A DNA stretch of 64,000 nucleotides from Cyanoderma ruficeps (Eukaryota > Chordata > Aves > Passeriformes > Timaliidae), in the NCBI GenBank assembly GCA_008694505.1, contig VZDJ01004378.1, positions 23,902,849-23,966,848 of the forward strand. Direction: 5' to 3'. Shown one piece after another: positions 36,010 through 46,872 of the stretch (positions within the stretch are counted from its first letter, which is position 1; every line of letters begins with the position of its first letter). The notes under the pieces were generated by a model. It had not been told where the DNA came from, did not search any database, and saw only the letters and a program-made list of their open reading frames with translations. The translations under genes and the position numbers were made by a program.

Positions 36010-37378
36010 AAAGAATTTTAAATATTCTTAGAAGAAAGTCAGTCATGCATACTTGACAAGATGCTTGTCAACCAACAACAAGTAAACAGGATGCTTTATG
36101 CATAAACATTGGCATATAATGAAAATACATTGCTGAAATAGCATGCTGAAAAAATATCCTAGAAATCTATATTGCAGTGTAATGAAACAAAGAAACAAAA
36201 CCTTAAGCAATTATTTTGTAGCAATCAATCACACATCACAGACTATTTAACAAAACAATAACTAAAAAGGAAAGACTAAGGAATCCATGCCATTCACTGT
36301 GCTACACAGGCTGTGAGATGTGAAATTCGAGAAAATGGGACATGACAAAAAACAACGATACCAAAACAAAACCAGATTTGGTGACATTTCTGGGAAAACA
36401 AAAAAGAATATCAAGTTGTTAAAGGGCAGAGGGTTTGTAGCTTAATTCTTAGCTAAGCTGGAATAATTATTTCAATACTAGCTAAGTTTTCATAACATGA
36501 CACATTTGTTTACTCATGTCTTCATGTCATAAATTATAGTAGAGGCAGAATTTTCTACTTATTAGAAATCCAAAGAAATCTGAATATCTTTGGAAGAATG
36601 CTGAATTTCATGCTCTGAGTGATAACACAAATCTTCCTGGTGTTAGGACAAATTATATACTAGACAAATATAAAATCTTATCTGTCAAATCCCCATAAAT
36701 GTATAAAGTAATAATCTTAATTGTACAGGATTTATTCGAAAATCAAGACATAGCATTCCTTCTATTGCATTTTTCAGGTTTTCATGTTGCTGGAAATATT
36801 TCACATTTTAGATTATCCAAGAGTAGGTAAGACAGAAAAAAATGATGAAAGAAAAATTATGTCCTTCAACATAATGGTATACGTAGGGGGTATTAAGTGA
36901 CAAAATATAAAATTATTACAAGTTTTATCTAAGTTTAATTATAGACATTTATCTTAAACTTTTATATGTAAAGGAGTATACATATAAAAAAGTATATAAA
37001 TAGAGTTGTGTTTTAAAAGATTGGAAAAACAAGCAAAAAGTTTTGATTTTTCATCAAATTCTTGTTATCTATATGTAACTTCTTTTTGACAAAAGCACTG
37101 TTAATGGAAACTTCTTGTTGCCATGTTTAGAATAATTTCAAAGCTGTGAAGTTTCATAAACCTGAAGTTACTGACAGTAACTGTAGGTGGCACCTTCTAT
37201 GGATATTTCTCTTTTGTGTCTTGATATCCTAGATGTTGTGTCTCTTTGGTATTTTAATTAAAGTCAGTCATGAATGCACTGTGAAGAATGAGTCATATTG
37301 AATTGTTAAAAAATATATGGATATTGATCTAACACCGATATCCACTATGATGGACAAAGACTCTCTAACAGTTTAAAG

Positions 37379-37693
37379 TGTTAGAAAGTGTATGTTTATT
37401 ACGACGCCGGGCAGCGTGGGGGATAGCTCCCAATACACACACGCAATTTACAGACGATCCCAGGGTCTTTTTATGTACAGGAATATTGAATACCCAAAAC
37501 ACAAATGCATATTCATAACTCTGGTACATCCCATTCCCCGCTTCGTATGGTAATTGGCCAAAAAGCTATTAAGCATGCGTAGTTTGTTCTTTGAAACGGG
37601 TCGGTGGTCTTTTTATGGGGTGGGGTCTCAAAATGATGAAGTAAGATGGGTCTTCCTCGCTTTGACTTTTTAACCTTTTAGTGTTACGTGACA
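37379..37693 (-). mobile_element. LTR of an endogenous retrovirus (minus orientation)
   Basis: A 315-base segment is bounded by TGTTAGAAAGTG at the left and GTTACGTGACA at the right. On the minus strand it therefore starts TGTCACGTAAC and ends CTAACA, giving TGT...ACA ends. On that strand it has a TATA-like ACATAAAAAGA (37466-37476). About 66 bases downstream there is AATAAA (37395-37400) just before the 3' end, the expected U3-R-U5 order. CpG-rich pieces such as ACGACGCCGGGCAGCG stand out from the AT-rich flank. No target-site duplication is evident; internal sequence may lie to its right. The family is not identified. Confidence 0.75.
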
Positions 37694-37724
37694 ACTAAAT
37701 CCTGTTTTTCCAGCACCATTTGAT

Positions 37725-37904
37725 TTATGCTTGTATTGTGTTCCTGGAGTCCATTGATTTGTCAGGATGCACATACATAGTTTGACAGGCTTCATGATTT
37801 ACTAGTTCCTTAAATCTGGCTTCTGTTAACAAAGGGAAGTTAGTCTGTATTACCTCAGCAATATCTATTTTAACTAAAGTCCTTAATTCTTCAAAATTAA
37901 TGTT
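37725..37904 (-). pseudogene. 59-codon open frame next to the LTR, possibly internal ERV remnant
   Basis: On the minus strand a stop-free stretch of 59 codons runs from just after a TGA at about 37907 to a TAA at 37725-37727. That stop lies about 30 bases before the start of the same-orientation LTR, the place expected for the end of the last gene of a provirus. The predicted peptide is rich in Glu, Leu, Ile and Lys and has no early Met, so it is a fragment. I do not recognise the family. Frame-shifted, peptide-like sequence may continue to about 38030. Chance is a real alternative, since 59 codons is not long. No function is assigned. Confidence 0.3.
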
Positions 37905-40900
37905 TCAATATCATATCTGAAGTTTGAATGAATTGATCCTTAAAGCCTTGGTAAAATCCATATCAAAATTTCAGCAGTTCTCACAGTTTATTAAACCCTG
38001 GATTTCTGTAAAAAATCTTAGCGCTCATAAATTGTGGGTGTGCAAGTTATTCATAAAACTAAAATCAGACACCTAGCTCCAAAATTTTGAAACTTTACAT
38101 CAGGAAAGAATTTTCAGCAATGCACTCCTGATTTGAGCTCACATGTTCACTCATCATCATGTGCTACAGCAGGATCTGGCAATAAAAAATACGCAGTGCA
38201 CCTTACAGTTTCCCAAAAACATTTAAAAATAGACACACATACACAAACACTGCCCTTATTATAGAATTGCCTGAAACGTAGTCTTAAACAGCCTTAAATG
38301 CCTTTCACGTTGTTTTTGTTGTGTGAAACCACTGAAACAGCAGCAGTCCAGAGGTACTAGAATGATTTAGAAAAAATCACAGCAGTCCTGGGAATGACTC
38401 TGGGATTATTTTGAGCATCTGTGTTCTCAGACTGCAGTCTGTGGTGAAAAAAAAAATAAAAACAAACAAACAAATTCATCATTTACATTGCTTGCTTCTC
38501 AGTGACTTGGGAATAGAGTGGTGATCAGTCACCACACAGACTGACAGATTTTTGAACCCCCTCATCATTCAGTGACTGATTCCAGTCACAAAAGTGAAAT
38601 CTTCAAGAAAAGAAAATTGGTCTATTTCATGAAAATTAAAGGGGGAAACCCAACACCAAACAAACCCTACTTTAAGGTGTCTTCATCATAGATCCCTCAG
38701 CACTTTGTCATGTAAATACCATAGAACATGCATAGCAAGGAAAACTTAATGGAGAAGCTAAAAGAAATAATTTAGTTTCTTTTCCTCTACCCTCCATAGA
38801 ACTTCATTGGCTGTAAATTATTAAATCTGAAGGATACCAAGAAAATCTATGTTCATATTGCCACAGAATTACTCAGAATCACCACTGAAAAAATAAATAA
38901 CTGAGAGTGTATTTGGGTTTTATTGCTACTTACTCAACTTCTCTTTCACATTATTCAAAAGTTTCTGCAAGAAGCTGAGCAATTCTTTGGACTCTTACTG
39001 CTGGTAAGAGTACTGGCACGAGTCACAAAATGCTGGTACAAGTCACAAAAATCTAAACCCAGTATTTTTCAGAGATTCATCAGCATTTATAGAGGAAGAT
39101 CTCCAAGACATTAAAAGAGAACAAAACACACAAGCTGTTCAAATATATTAAAAACCAAAAATATTTTTAAGTCAGTGTCACAAGATTTGCCCATCTGCTC
39201 CTCAGTCATCAGACTGGAAAATTGAAAAAGGCAAGCTCTGATAAAAACTATATCTGAGGACAACATTTTAATTAAAATATGCTTTTGAGTTTTAAACTTT
39301 GAAAGATGCTTCCAGTGTTTTGCATTTTAAAGTTCTGTACACATATGTGATGAAATCAGATTTTTGAATTACCTTCTCAACAATGACAAAGCCAAGAATT
39401 TCCCAACACCGAGAGATAACACTGTAGCAAATACTAAATGACTACGCTTTACATTTAGAAAAAAAGAGACAGATATTGACTTTTTAGTAATCCCAAAAAA
39501 TACACTTTTTGGTAGCAAAAGGGATTTACTGGAACAGGAAAGGTAGTATAACTGTATTTGTAGGACTTTCATAAATACACTTTGCAATATTTTAAGTAAT
39601 TTTAAAATTGATAACAATCTTTGTCAGCTCTGGAAGAAAAAACGTACAAGTACCACTAAGACAAGTCTACCAGGCTGTGTAGAACCACTCACAAATAGAC
39701 AAACACTCTCACAAATATAAATAGATACTTCCATGGAATTATGGCCTGGCTCTTAGTGCCTGAAAACCTTGCAACTGAATGAATTTCTAATACAAAACAC
39801 TGCTCTGAGACTTACCTTTAGCTCAAAAAATCTCTGCAATGCCAGAAAACCCTGCAGACTTTAATGACACTTGGAATAACAAGACTGATTTAATATCACT
39901 GTAAGTTTCTACTATCTATGGGAGAACTCTTAAAATTATTTTCAGTGATTGCTAGTGTTTTGCTAAGAGGGTTATAAGAAGCACTGGGCATTTAGGGGAT
40001 TTTGAGAGGTATAACATTACCATATGAATCAACTTTTTTATATTTTCCTTTAAGTAGATTAGGTACATTTCCCATTTAGTTTGTGGGTTTAAGAGTCAGA
40101 AAACTAAAACTCAGTTAAAGGTCATATTGAGTGAAAAGTGAGAAGTTAGTTACATTTTAGACAAGTAATTCTCTCTTCAATACAGGGAAACGTTAAATAA
40201 GGCAGTGAAAATATAAAGCCTATAAAGGCAACCAGTATTAATATATTACACACTCTGACCAGCTTGTATTTTACAAAACCTTGTAAAGGGAAATATTACA
40301 TCTACTCACCTTTATAAAAAGTTTTACACCTACAATAAAAGTCTCCAGAACCAAAGTGATTTAAAAATATCAGAAATTTCTGAAGCTGAATTATATAAAG
40401 CCCTCTTTACTCTTGCCCTAGGGAAAAAAACTTGATTCTTTTATCAAATAGAAGAAAAAAAGGACTAAATTTACTGTTTGTTTTTTCATGGGTTTTTAAT
40501 TGTGATTTCCAGAGAAGTGGTAGCAAATGTATTACCTTCCCAAAACAAAAGCTTGCCTAATTTTTTCTCGCAAACCTTCATGTTGAAAATAAAACTGTCA
40601 TGATGTTCAAGGCTTGTGTAATGTTTAATGCTGGTTTCGGCTTTGTATGGAGACAGCACTTTCTGTCTGCAAAGCAAATCTTTTGTTTTCCTCAAGCCTC
40701 TTCCTGTCAGATGAAAGGTCTATTATATATACAAAGGTCTTGACTGGAGGAAGGTAAACTCGGTGTTGTTTTTCATAGTCTTAATCCCGAGGTAAATTGA
40801 TCTTCATTAGAACAGACACCTGTTTTTCCTTTGAGCTTACTGTGGATGTTTTCCTCAATTCAAGGATACACAGCTGCTGAGGTGGCTAACATCCAATCAC

Positions 40901-41935
40901 ACGAGAAATCAGTGGTTATAGAGCACTGGATGAGACAAAGAGAAAAGTGGTTTACCGGAAAAGAGTGATATCAGCTCATCCAACGTTCCTGCACAGCCCA
41001 TGGAATTCCTACTTGTGGTAAATGCTTACTTTGAAGAGTCAAGCCATCAAAAGTAAAGTTTTCACTGAGCATAATCTATTTCTTTAAAAAAAACCCCAAA
41101 CCCTAATAAATTATGATTTGTCATGCACAACCTAATCATGCAGGGTAAAAAACAGGAAAGAAGTAACTTATCTGGAGCAGAGACATGAATGCTATTGCTG
41201 GCTACATGTAACCTCTTCAGAATTGGGTTAGATGTTTATTTGTTTGGGGTGAATTTATTAAAAAAAAAAAAAAAGAGGCATTTAGATGTGTTATTTAGCT
41301 TTTAACCTTCACTGTAAATTACTGGATTATGGCTCTTGGTGTCACTCTAAGCAGTAACATATTCAAATGTTTCTGCTTTGGGCTTCTACCACTCCTTTAA
41401 AAAGTTACGTGTGTGCAATGCTATAGAATCATCATCAACCATGACAACTAAATTATCTTTTATATCTGCAGTATTGAGTACATGCTACAGTTCAAAGAAC
41501 ACAGTTTATCTTCCTTAGTGAAAAAAAATCTACATAAAATAACCTAGTCATTCCTTTTGTTTACTAGGAGCTACAAACCCCTAAGCACAGCAGGGAACAT
41601 GTGACTACACACTTCAGGTGCTTCTGTATAGGATAAGAAAAAATGTGAGATGGTTTGCAGGACTTTAGAGTGAGTGGAAGGGTAAAATCATGGACAAGAT
41701 GCCTCCAGCACTAAAAAACCCTCTGAATGTTCTCAATACTTAGTAAATATACAGTAAACAAATAAGTATTTGCTAGCCTGCAACAGAATACATTTCTTCA
41801 GAATTACTTCATTGCAGTTGAAAGATAGAAATTGACTGCTAAATTAAAACCAGTGATTTTTTACCTATAAGGGATCCTGACCAGCTTGTATTAAGTTCAT
41901 GAGATGCAATGAATATTAATTTAAAATTACTATTT
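37905..41935. other. Unique AT-rich non-coding stretch
   Basis: No gene or transposon is recognised, apart from possible continuation of ERV-internal sequence to about 38030. A 20-base imperfect tandem duplication (17 of 20 identical) lies at 39011-39050. A CAAA-type simple repeat is at about 38445-38475 and an A-run at about 41260-41275. Confidence 0.5.
39011..39050. repeat. Imperfect tandem duplication, 20-base unit
   Basis: TACTGGCACGAGTCACAAAA at 39011-39030 is followed by TGCTGGTACAAGTCACAAAA at 39031-39050, with three mismatches. A further partial CTGGTA lies just upstream at 39001. Confidence 0.9.
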
Positions 41936-42260
41936 ATGGACACACCACTGGCCATGGCCAACCCCATCAATGATAGTGGTAGTGCCCCTGGGATAACAGA
42001 TTTTAGAAGGGGTTAAAAATCCTGAGGCATTAGCAGGCAGAGAGGAGAGTGAGAACAGGTGGGAGTGACACCCTGCAGACACCAAGAGCAGTTAAGAAGG
42101 AGGGGCAGAATGTGCTCCGAAGCTGGAGCAGAGATTCCCCTGCAGCCAGTGGTAAAGGCTGTGGAGGGATAGATGTGCCCCAGGAGCCTTTGGCTGTATT
42201 TTCTCTCCTGTCCCCAGCAGAGGAGGGGAGGGATAGATTTGTGAGCGCCTGATGTCCAGC
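41936..42260 (+). mobile_element. Fragment of an avian endogenous retrovirus (leader/LTR-type sequence)
   Basis: The segment contains CCACTGGCCATGGCCAACCCC, TGGGATAACAGATTTTAGAA and AGAAGGAGGGGCAGAATGTG. It also has GGAGCAGAGATTCCCCTGCAGCC (about 42126-42148), a recurrent 'gctggagcag / cccctgcagcc' theme that I recall from an abundant avian ERVL-like repeat. It is about 320 bases long and distinctly GC-richer than both flanks. Frames on both strands (42049-42252, +; 42030-42305, -) lie within it and are not genes. Family identity is from memory and the ends are approximate. Confidence 0.6.
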
Positions 42261-43085
42261 CATGGTCAACCCATCACATGAAGTTACTTTCTTCACTGGT
42301 GACATGATTATTGCATCCAGTGTGTCTGTCCAGACTGCAAAACTTGCAAAAAAACCTCAGCAAAATACTGAGTAATATTCAAACACATTTATAAGAAGCA
42401 TTTAAAATTGAACATATATATTTGTTTACTGTTCAAGTCCTTTTTCAAGGAACTCAGTCAACTCAGTGTATCAGGAGTAGTTTCATGCAGTCTTTAAATG
42501 CCTCTCTAGGGAACAGAAATTTCCCAACAGGGAGCTCCTAATCTGGCATATAAGGTTATGATAAAGCATCAAGCTGGAGTAAAACTACATATACTGCAAA
42601 TAAAATAGACAATAGAAGGCCATTTTTCTTTAGAACAATTTACCAAGGCTAAGCTAAATTCTTCATGACTAGAAATTTTTAGATCAAGATTTTGTTAGAT
42701 AGTTCAAAAGCAGTATGAAGGATGTCACAAATATAGGGTCTTTGATTATGCAAGAAATGAGGTTACATGATGAGCATGAACATTTCTGACTCTATGAAGC
42801 CACTGAGAAAAAAAAAATCAAAAAATGGATGAAGATTCATTAACCCAACATTAACAAATGCAGACTCCATAGTAATTTTTTCATAATATCTCATTTTTAT
42901 CATAATCCTTACCTTTTTTTTTAATGATGTATTTTAAAAAGAATTAATTAGAAAACATGTAGATATATGTATGTTTGCATTGGTTGTCAGAGTAAACAGT
43001 GAACCTTCCAGTAAATGAAAACAGGAAAATTATTTAATGGGAATTACACTAAATGCAATCAAAACCGTTGTGTCTGGACCTAACA

Positions 43086-43229
43086 ATGTACATACAGAAT
43101 GTGGTCAGTTGGAAGGGACCCTAAACAATCATCAAATCCAACCCTAAAGTGAATGGCCTGTACAGGGGCTGAACCCAGCACCCTGGTGTCTTTAACACCA
43201 TGCTGTAATCAGCTGAACTAATCTCAGGA
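43086..43229 (-). mobile_element. tRNA-Ile/CR1 SINE, TguSINE1-like
   Basis: On the minus strand the right part (43229 to 43154) is a decayed tRNA-Ile-like head. It has an A-box-like TTAGTTCAGCTGA (43209-43221), a B-box-like GGTTCAGCCCC (43165-43175) and an acceptor-like GTACAGGCCA end, 76 bases in all. The left part (43145 to 43086) is a CR1 3' tail with GGGTTGGATTTGATGA and GGGTCCCTTCCAACTG, ending in ATTCTGTATG. A tRNA-Ile head joined to a CR1 tail is the layout of TguSINE1, a passerine SINE thought to be moved by CR1 machinery. The head can no longer form a functional tRNA: the anticodon loop and several stem bases have changed. Confidence 0.85.
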
Positions 43230-45163
43230 ATTTAGTTCTCTAGTGGTTTACCGTAACAATATTTATTTTGCTAGCCAATTAAAGAAAAAAATACTAAAAT
43301 CTTGACTTTCATATGATTTAATTTTATGTGTAGTGGTAAGCATGACTTAAATTACAAGACTGCTGAAGAAACAGTTCAATGCAGTTCTGAAAGGTTTTCC
43401 CTCCTATACCTTAAATGCTAGTTTATTTTCATCAATGTCCTTTCAGCTCCAATTATGCTGTAGGAGAGCAGGGAAAAGAGAAAGAAAAAATAATGTTAAT
43501 CATACTAGTATTTTCTTTTGTAACCTTAAGGTGGAAGTGGAAAAAAGCATCGCTTGCTACCTTTAGTCCTTATTTCTTTAGAAGAGGTGAATCTTTACAG
43601 CTATGCTAAAAGGAATGAAAAAGTTCCTTAATCTTTTTGCTAGTCATTTTACAGCTAACTGTTATAGCTGTTAATTTAATAAACTCTTTTTTCCACAAAA
43701 ATGGAAATTTTCACAAGCAACAACTCCCTGGGGAGTTGCAACAAAATATTTAATTTATTTAAATTTTGTTTACATTTAGAAAAGTGTTCTGCCCAGTCAG
43801 AAAGTTTCACCATTGCTTATATTTAGATATAAACCAAACATTTAAGGGTAATTCTGGGATCTACTTAACTGTTATTTTTTTTAAACAGAAAACAGCCATT
43901 TCACCCCTTTCTTCAAGTTCCATAGCAGAACAATCCTCCTCACTTTAGCTAAGATTTTGACACATCTATTTCTACATATCCAATTTTTTTCCTGCCATTT
44001 TTGTCTATCATATACGTAAACTCACTCTGGGAATATCTCAATCAGTCTCTGCCTGAATCCTAAATTTCCTTCAGACTTAATGTTTCCAATCACACTCACA
44101 TTAGTCCATTGCTAAGGTCAGTTAAGTTTATCATATAGAAGCATTCCTTTAATAACACATTTTTCCTTTTAGATTACTTTTCATCTAAAAATTGGAATGA
44201 GGTGCAGAGTAAGAGTACAAAAATGTAAGATTCATTTTCTCTCATGTCTCATACTTCTAAAAACAAAATAAGTAACCCCAAGACAATAGCAATATTATCC
44301 TATTGTTGGACCCTGAACACTAGAGAAATTTTAGTGGAATTCATAATAAAGGCCAGCAATATTTGATATCACTTCATACAAGCACAGAATGTAACAATAG
44401 AATTTCATGCAGATTTTACTTCTGTTTAATTACAGACCAAATGCGTAATTAGATGAGACTTTTTCATCCCATTTGATGTTAGAAATATGTATGTTCACTT
44501 GGTGGAAATCACAACTGTCCTCTCCCACTATATCTCAGAAATAGACATAAGCTAGTAATTATCAGCAATAATATAACTATACAGATATACCTATAATTTT
44601 TATTAGTATAATTTTACCCTCCAGGCAACTGTAAAAAATATCAATTTCAAATTTAAATTAAAGGCACTCATCTACTTTATTTTCAGGCATATGTCCATTA
44701 CTAAAATGATCTGGAATTAAACCTTCATGCATTTCAAGTGCATATTGAAGAATTAAAAAACAATATTCAACTGCTGTTTATGTTATATTGGAAAAATCAC
44801 AGTTTGCACCTAGCATTTTTTTCTCTTTTAGCAACACTTGCACGTCCAGAATGTAAATCTAGTTAAAAGTTCTACTTCATTTTCCTCTCTTCTATCCCTT
44901 TTTCTTCATGTAGAAGTGATAGAGAGAAAATATCAAAAAGGTTTTTAAAGCAGTTATTGGATAAACAATAGTTATGCATCTCATGCTGGCAGATTTTTTA
45001 GCAAGGTGAAATATTATTCACATAATCAAATTGAGACTCCGGCCGAGAAGTTTTGAAAGTCCTGAATTATGGGGAGAAGTGATATATATCATGTCTGCTG
45101 GCAATGACTGCTTCAGAGGAAAACAGGCAAATGGGACTGAAAGGTAAACTATTTAATCAGAAA

Positions 45164-45210
45164 TAAAACAAACAAACAAAAACAAACAAANAACCCAACC
45201 AACCAAAAAT
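45164..45210. repeat. CAAA/CCAA simple repeat with one unknown base
   Basis: An AAAC-rich run from AATAAAACAAACAAAC passes into AACCCAACCAACC, with an N at 45191. It is a low-complexity stretch where sequencing was uncertain. Confidence 0.9.
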
Positions 45211-46853
45211 CCTGAACAGCAAGGAAAGCATAACCCAGACAAAAACCAACAATCACAACAACAGATCACACTTATGGATTCTAAGCTTCTATGAAGCTAA
45301 AATTGGAGTTTTAAAAAAGTTTCCTCTTAATCTACTAATAGGATTTAGTGGCCACCTTCTATTCTAAATGAAGAGATGCATCTCCAAGAAAATATGATCT
45401 CTGAAGAAGCTACGAAGCCTCCCTCAGCAGCTACAGCACTGCCACTGCTGTGATCTTTTCAAAAAAGAGAAAGCTGATTATTGGAAAGGCTTACTTTGGT
45501 AACATCAAAATTTATTACTTTTAAAGGAAAACTAACATAATTCTATAATTTTTTTAAATGAAACCTTTACGCATAATTCAGATTATCTTTCCATAATGCT
45601 GGCATTCCATGAGCTCCAAAACTGAAATATTCTCTAGGCTGTGTCTGTGTGAACAGAGGTAAGAATGTGGTAAGAATTCTTTTTTTCTCCATATTTGTCA
45701 AAGATTCTAAATAAAGGGTTTTTTCTGGAAGCAGTTCTAATTACAAAATACTTTACTTACATTAGAGATTTGTCTAGAGAAGATTTAAAAAAAAAAAGTT
45801 AAAGGAGGTCATTGCATTATTTGGTTAAGCAACTGAAAAAATTCAGGCAACTCACATTAACACTTAATTTGCATGAGAATTCAGGGTACTTTGGAATATT
45901 AGCCTGACACTGGGTCTGCTGCCAAAGCACATCTGTTTACCTCTTATTTTTCATTAAAAAATGTCTGTCAGTATAAGAAAAACATGAAATGTTAGAAACC
46001 AGGATTAATTGGAGAAAGCATAGCTCTGTTTGAAGTCCCTACCAGAAACATCAGATATGTTCTGCCTCTTGTGAGACTGACAAGGGTGTCATGTTGTTAA
46101 TCGCTATCTTTGTTTCTTTAGGATATCAGACAACAGAAGTGATATTTGCAATTTAAGAATAGAAAGTCACATTAATAAGAGTAGTGGATTAACAGTGATT
46201 TGTCATTGGATTTGATTAAGTAAGGTACATTTAATTTAAGCTTATAAAGAAGCATTTTGCTAAGGCAAAGATATGTTGTCATTTTTTTTCACTTAAAGAG
46301 AATCTATACCTAAAATCTAGAATACTTACTTTATTAAAATTAGTTAAATAATATATGACATTTATACTGATTAAAGCCAGCATTTCTTTAGCTTTCATAA
46401 GCTATCACTTAGCTTTTGTTACAGAATATTAAACATGAATAACTGCTCATTCAAATTATTTCATCCCATAAGAAATCTGAAATTAATGAACCCCTCTCTT
46501 CAAAAACTAAAAATGAAACTAGTATTATTAAAAATAATTTTATCAATACTAAAAACAATTCTGAAAATAAATTTTCCAGTCTGACTCAAATCTAAAGAAT
46601 ACATTTTGCATTTCTAAATAAAATAACCAAGACTATTAAAAACACTTCAATGAGCAAAAAATCACACATTTTCATTTATTGGGGCATCTGGTAAAAAAGT
46701 CTCTTGGTATTTTAACCAAAAGGGGTTCAGATATAGCAATTTCCGGCAATTTCTTTTTCCGGTAAGATATTGTGATTTCTGACAATAAAAATATTCTGAG
46801 AAGTAATATTTATGTTTTACAAGTTCAAAGAAGGAAAGAAAGAAGAAACAATA

Positions 46854-46872
46854 AATTGTACAATGTACAATT
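46854..46872. repeat. 19-base palindrome
   Basis: AATTGTACA (46854-46862), one base, then TGTACAATT (46864-46872), an exact inverted repeat. A further TTGTACATGG lies at about 46882. Confidence 0.9.

Larger units (their letters stand above)
32626..37378. other. Non-coding stretch; first 230 bases of unusual composition
   Basis: Bases 32640-32860 are less AT-rich than the surroundings (for example GACCACGCCCAGGAGTCCG at 32717-32735) but match nothing I recognise. They might be the flank of the CR1 or an unknown old repeat. The remainder is AT-rich. Repeats are a 14-base tandem pair at 35205-35232, a 30-base tandem unit at 35791-35842 and a perfect 18-base palindrome at 35992-36009. The 112-codon minus-strand frame at 34791-35129 resembles no protein I know. 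Confidence 0.5.

Noticed and set aside
41420..41445. ATAGAATCATCATCAACCATG as a possible CR1 terminus
   Set aside because: Too short, and no neighbouring CR1 sequence follows in either direction.
42030..42305. Opposed 91- and 67-codon frames that might suggest a small gene
   Set aside because: The segment matches an avian ERV-type repeat; open frames reflect GC-rich, stop-poor composition.
43154..43229. Possible functional tRNA-Ile gene on the minus strand
   Set aside because: The acceptor stem and anticodon loop are decayed and it is fused to a CR1 tail; it is the head of a SINE.
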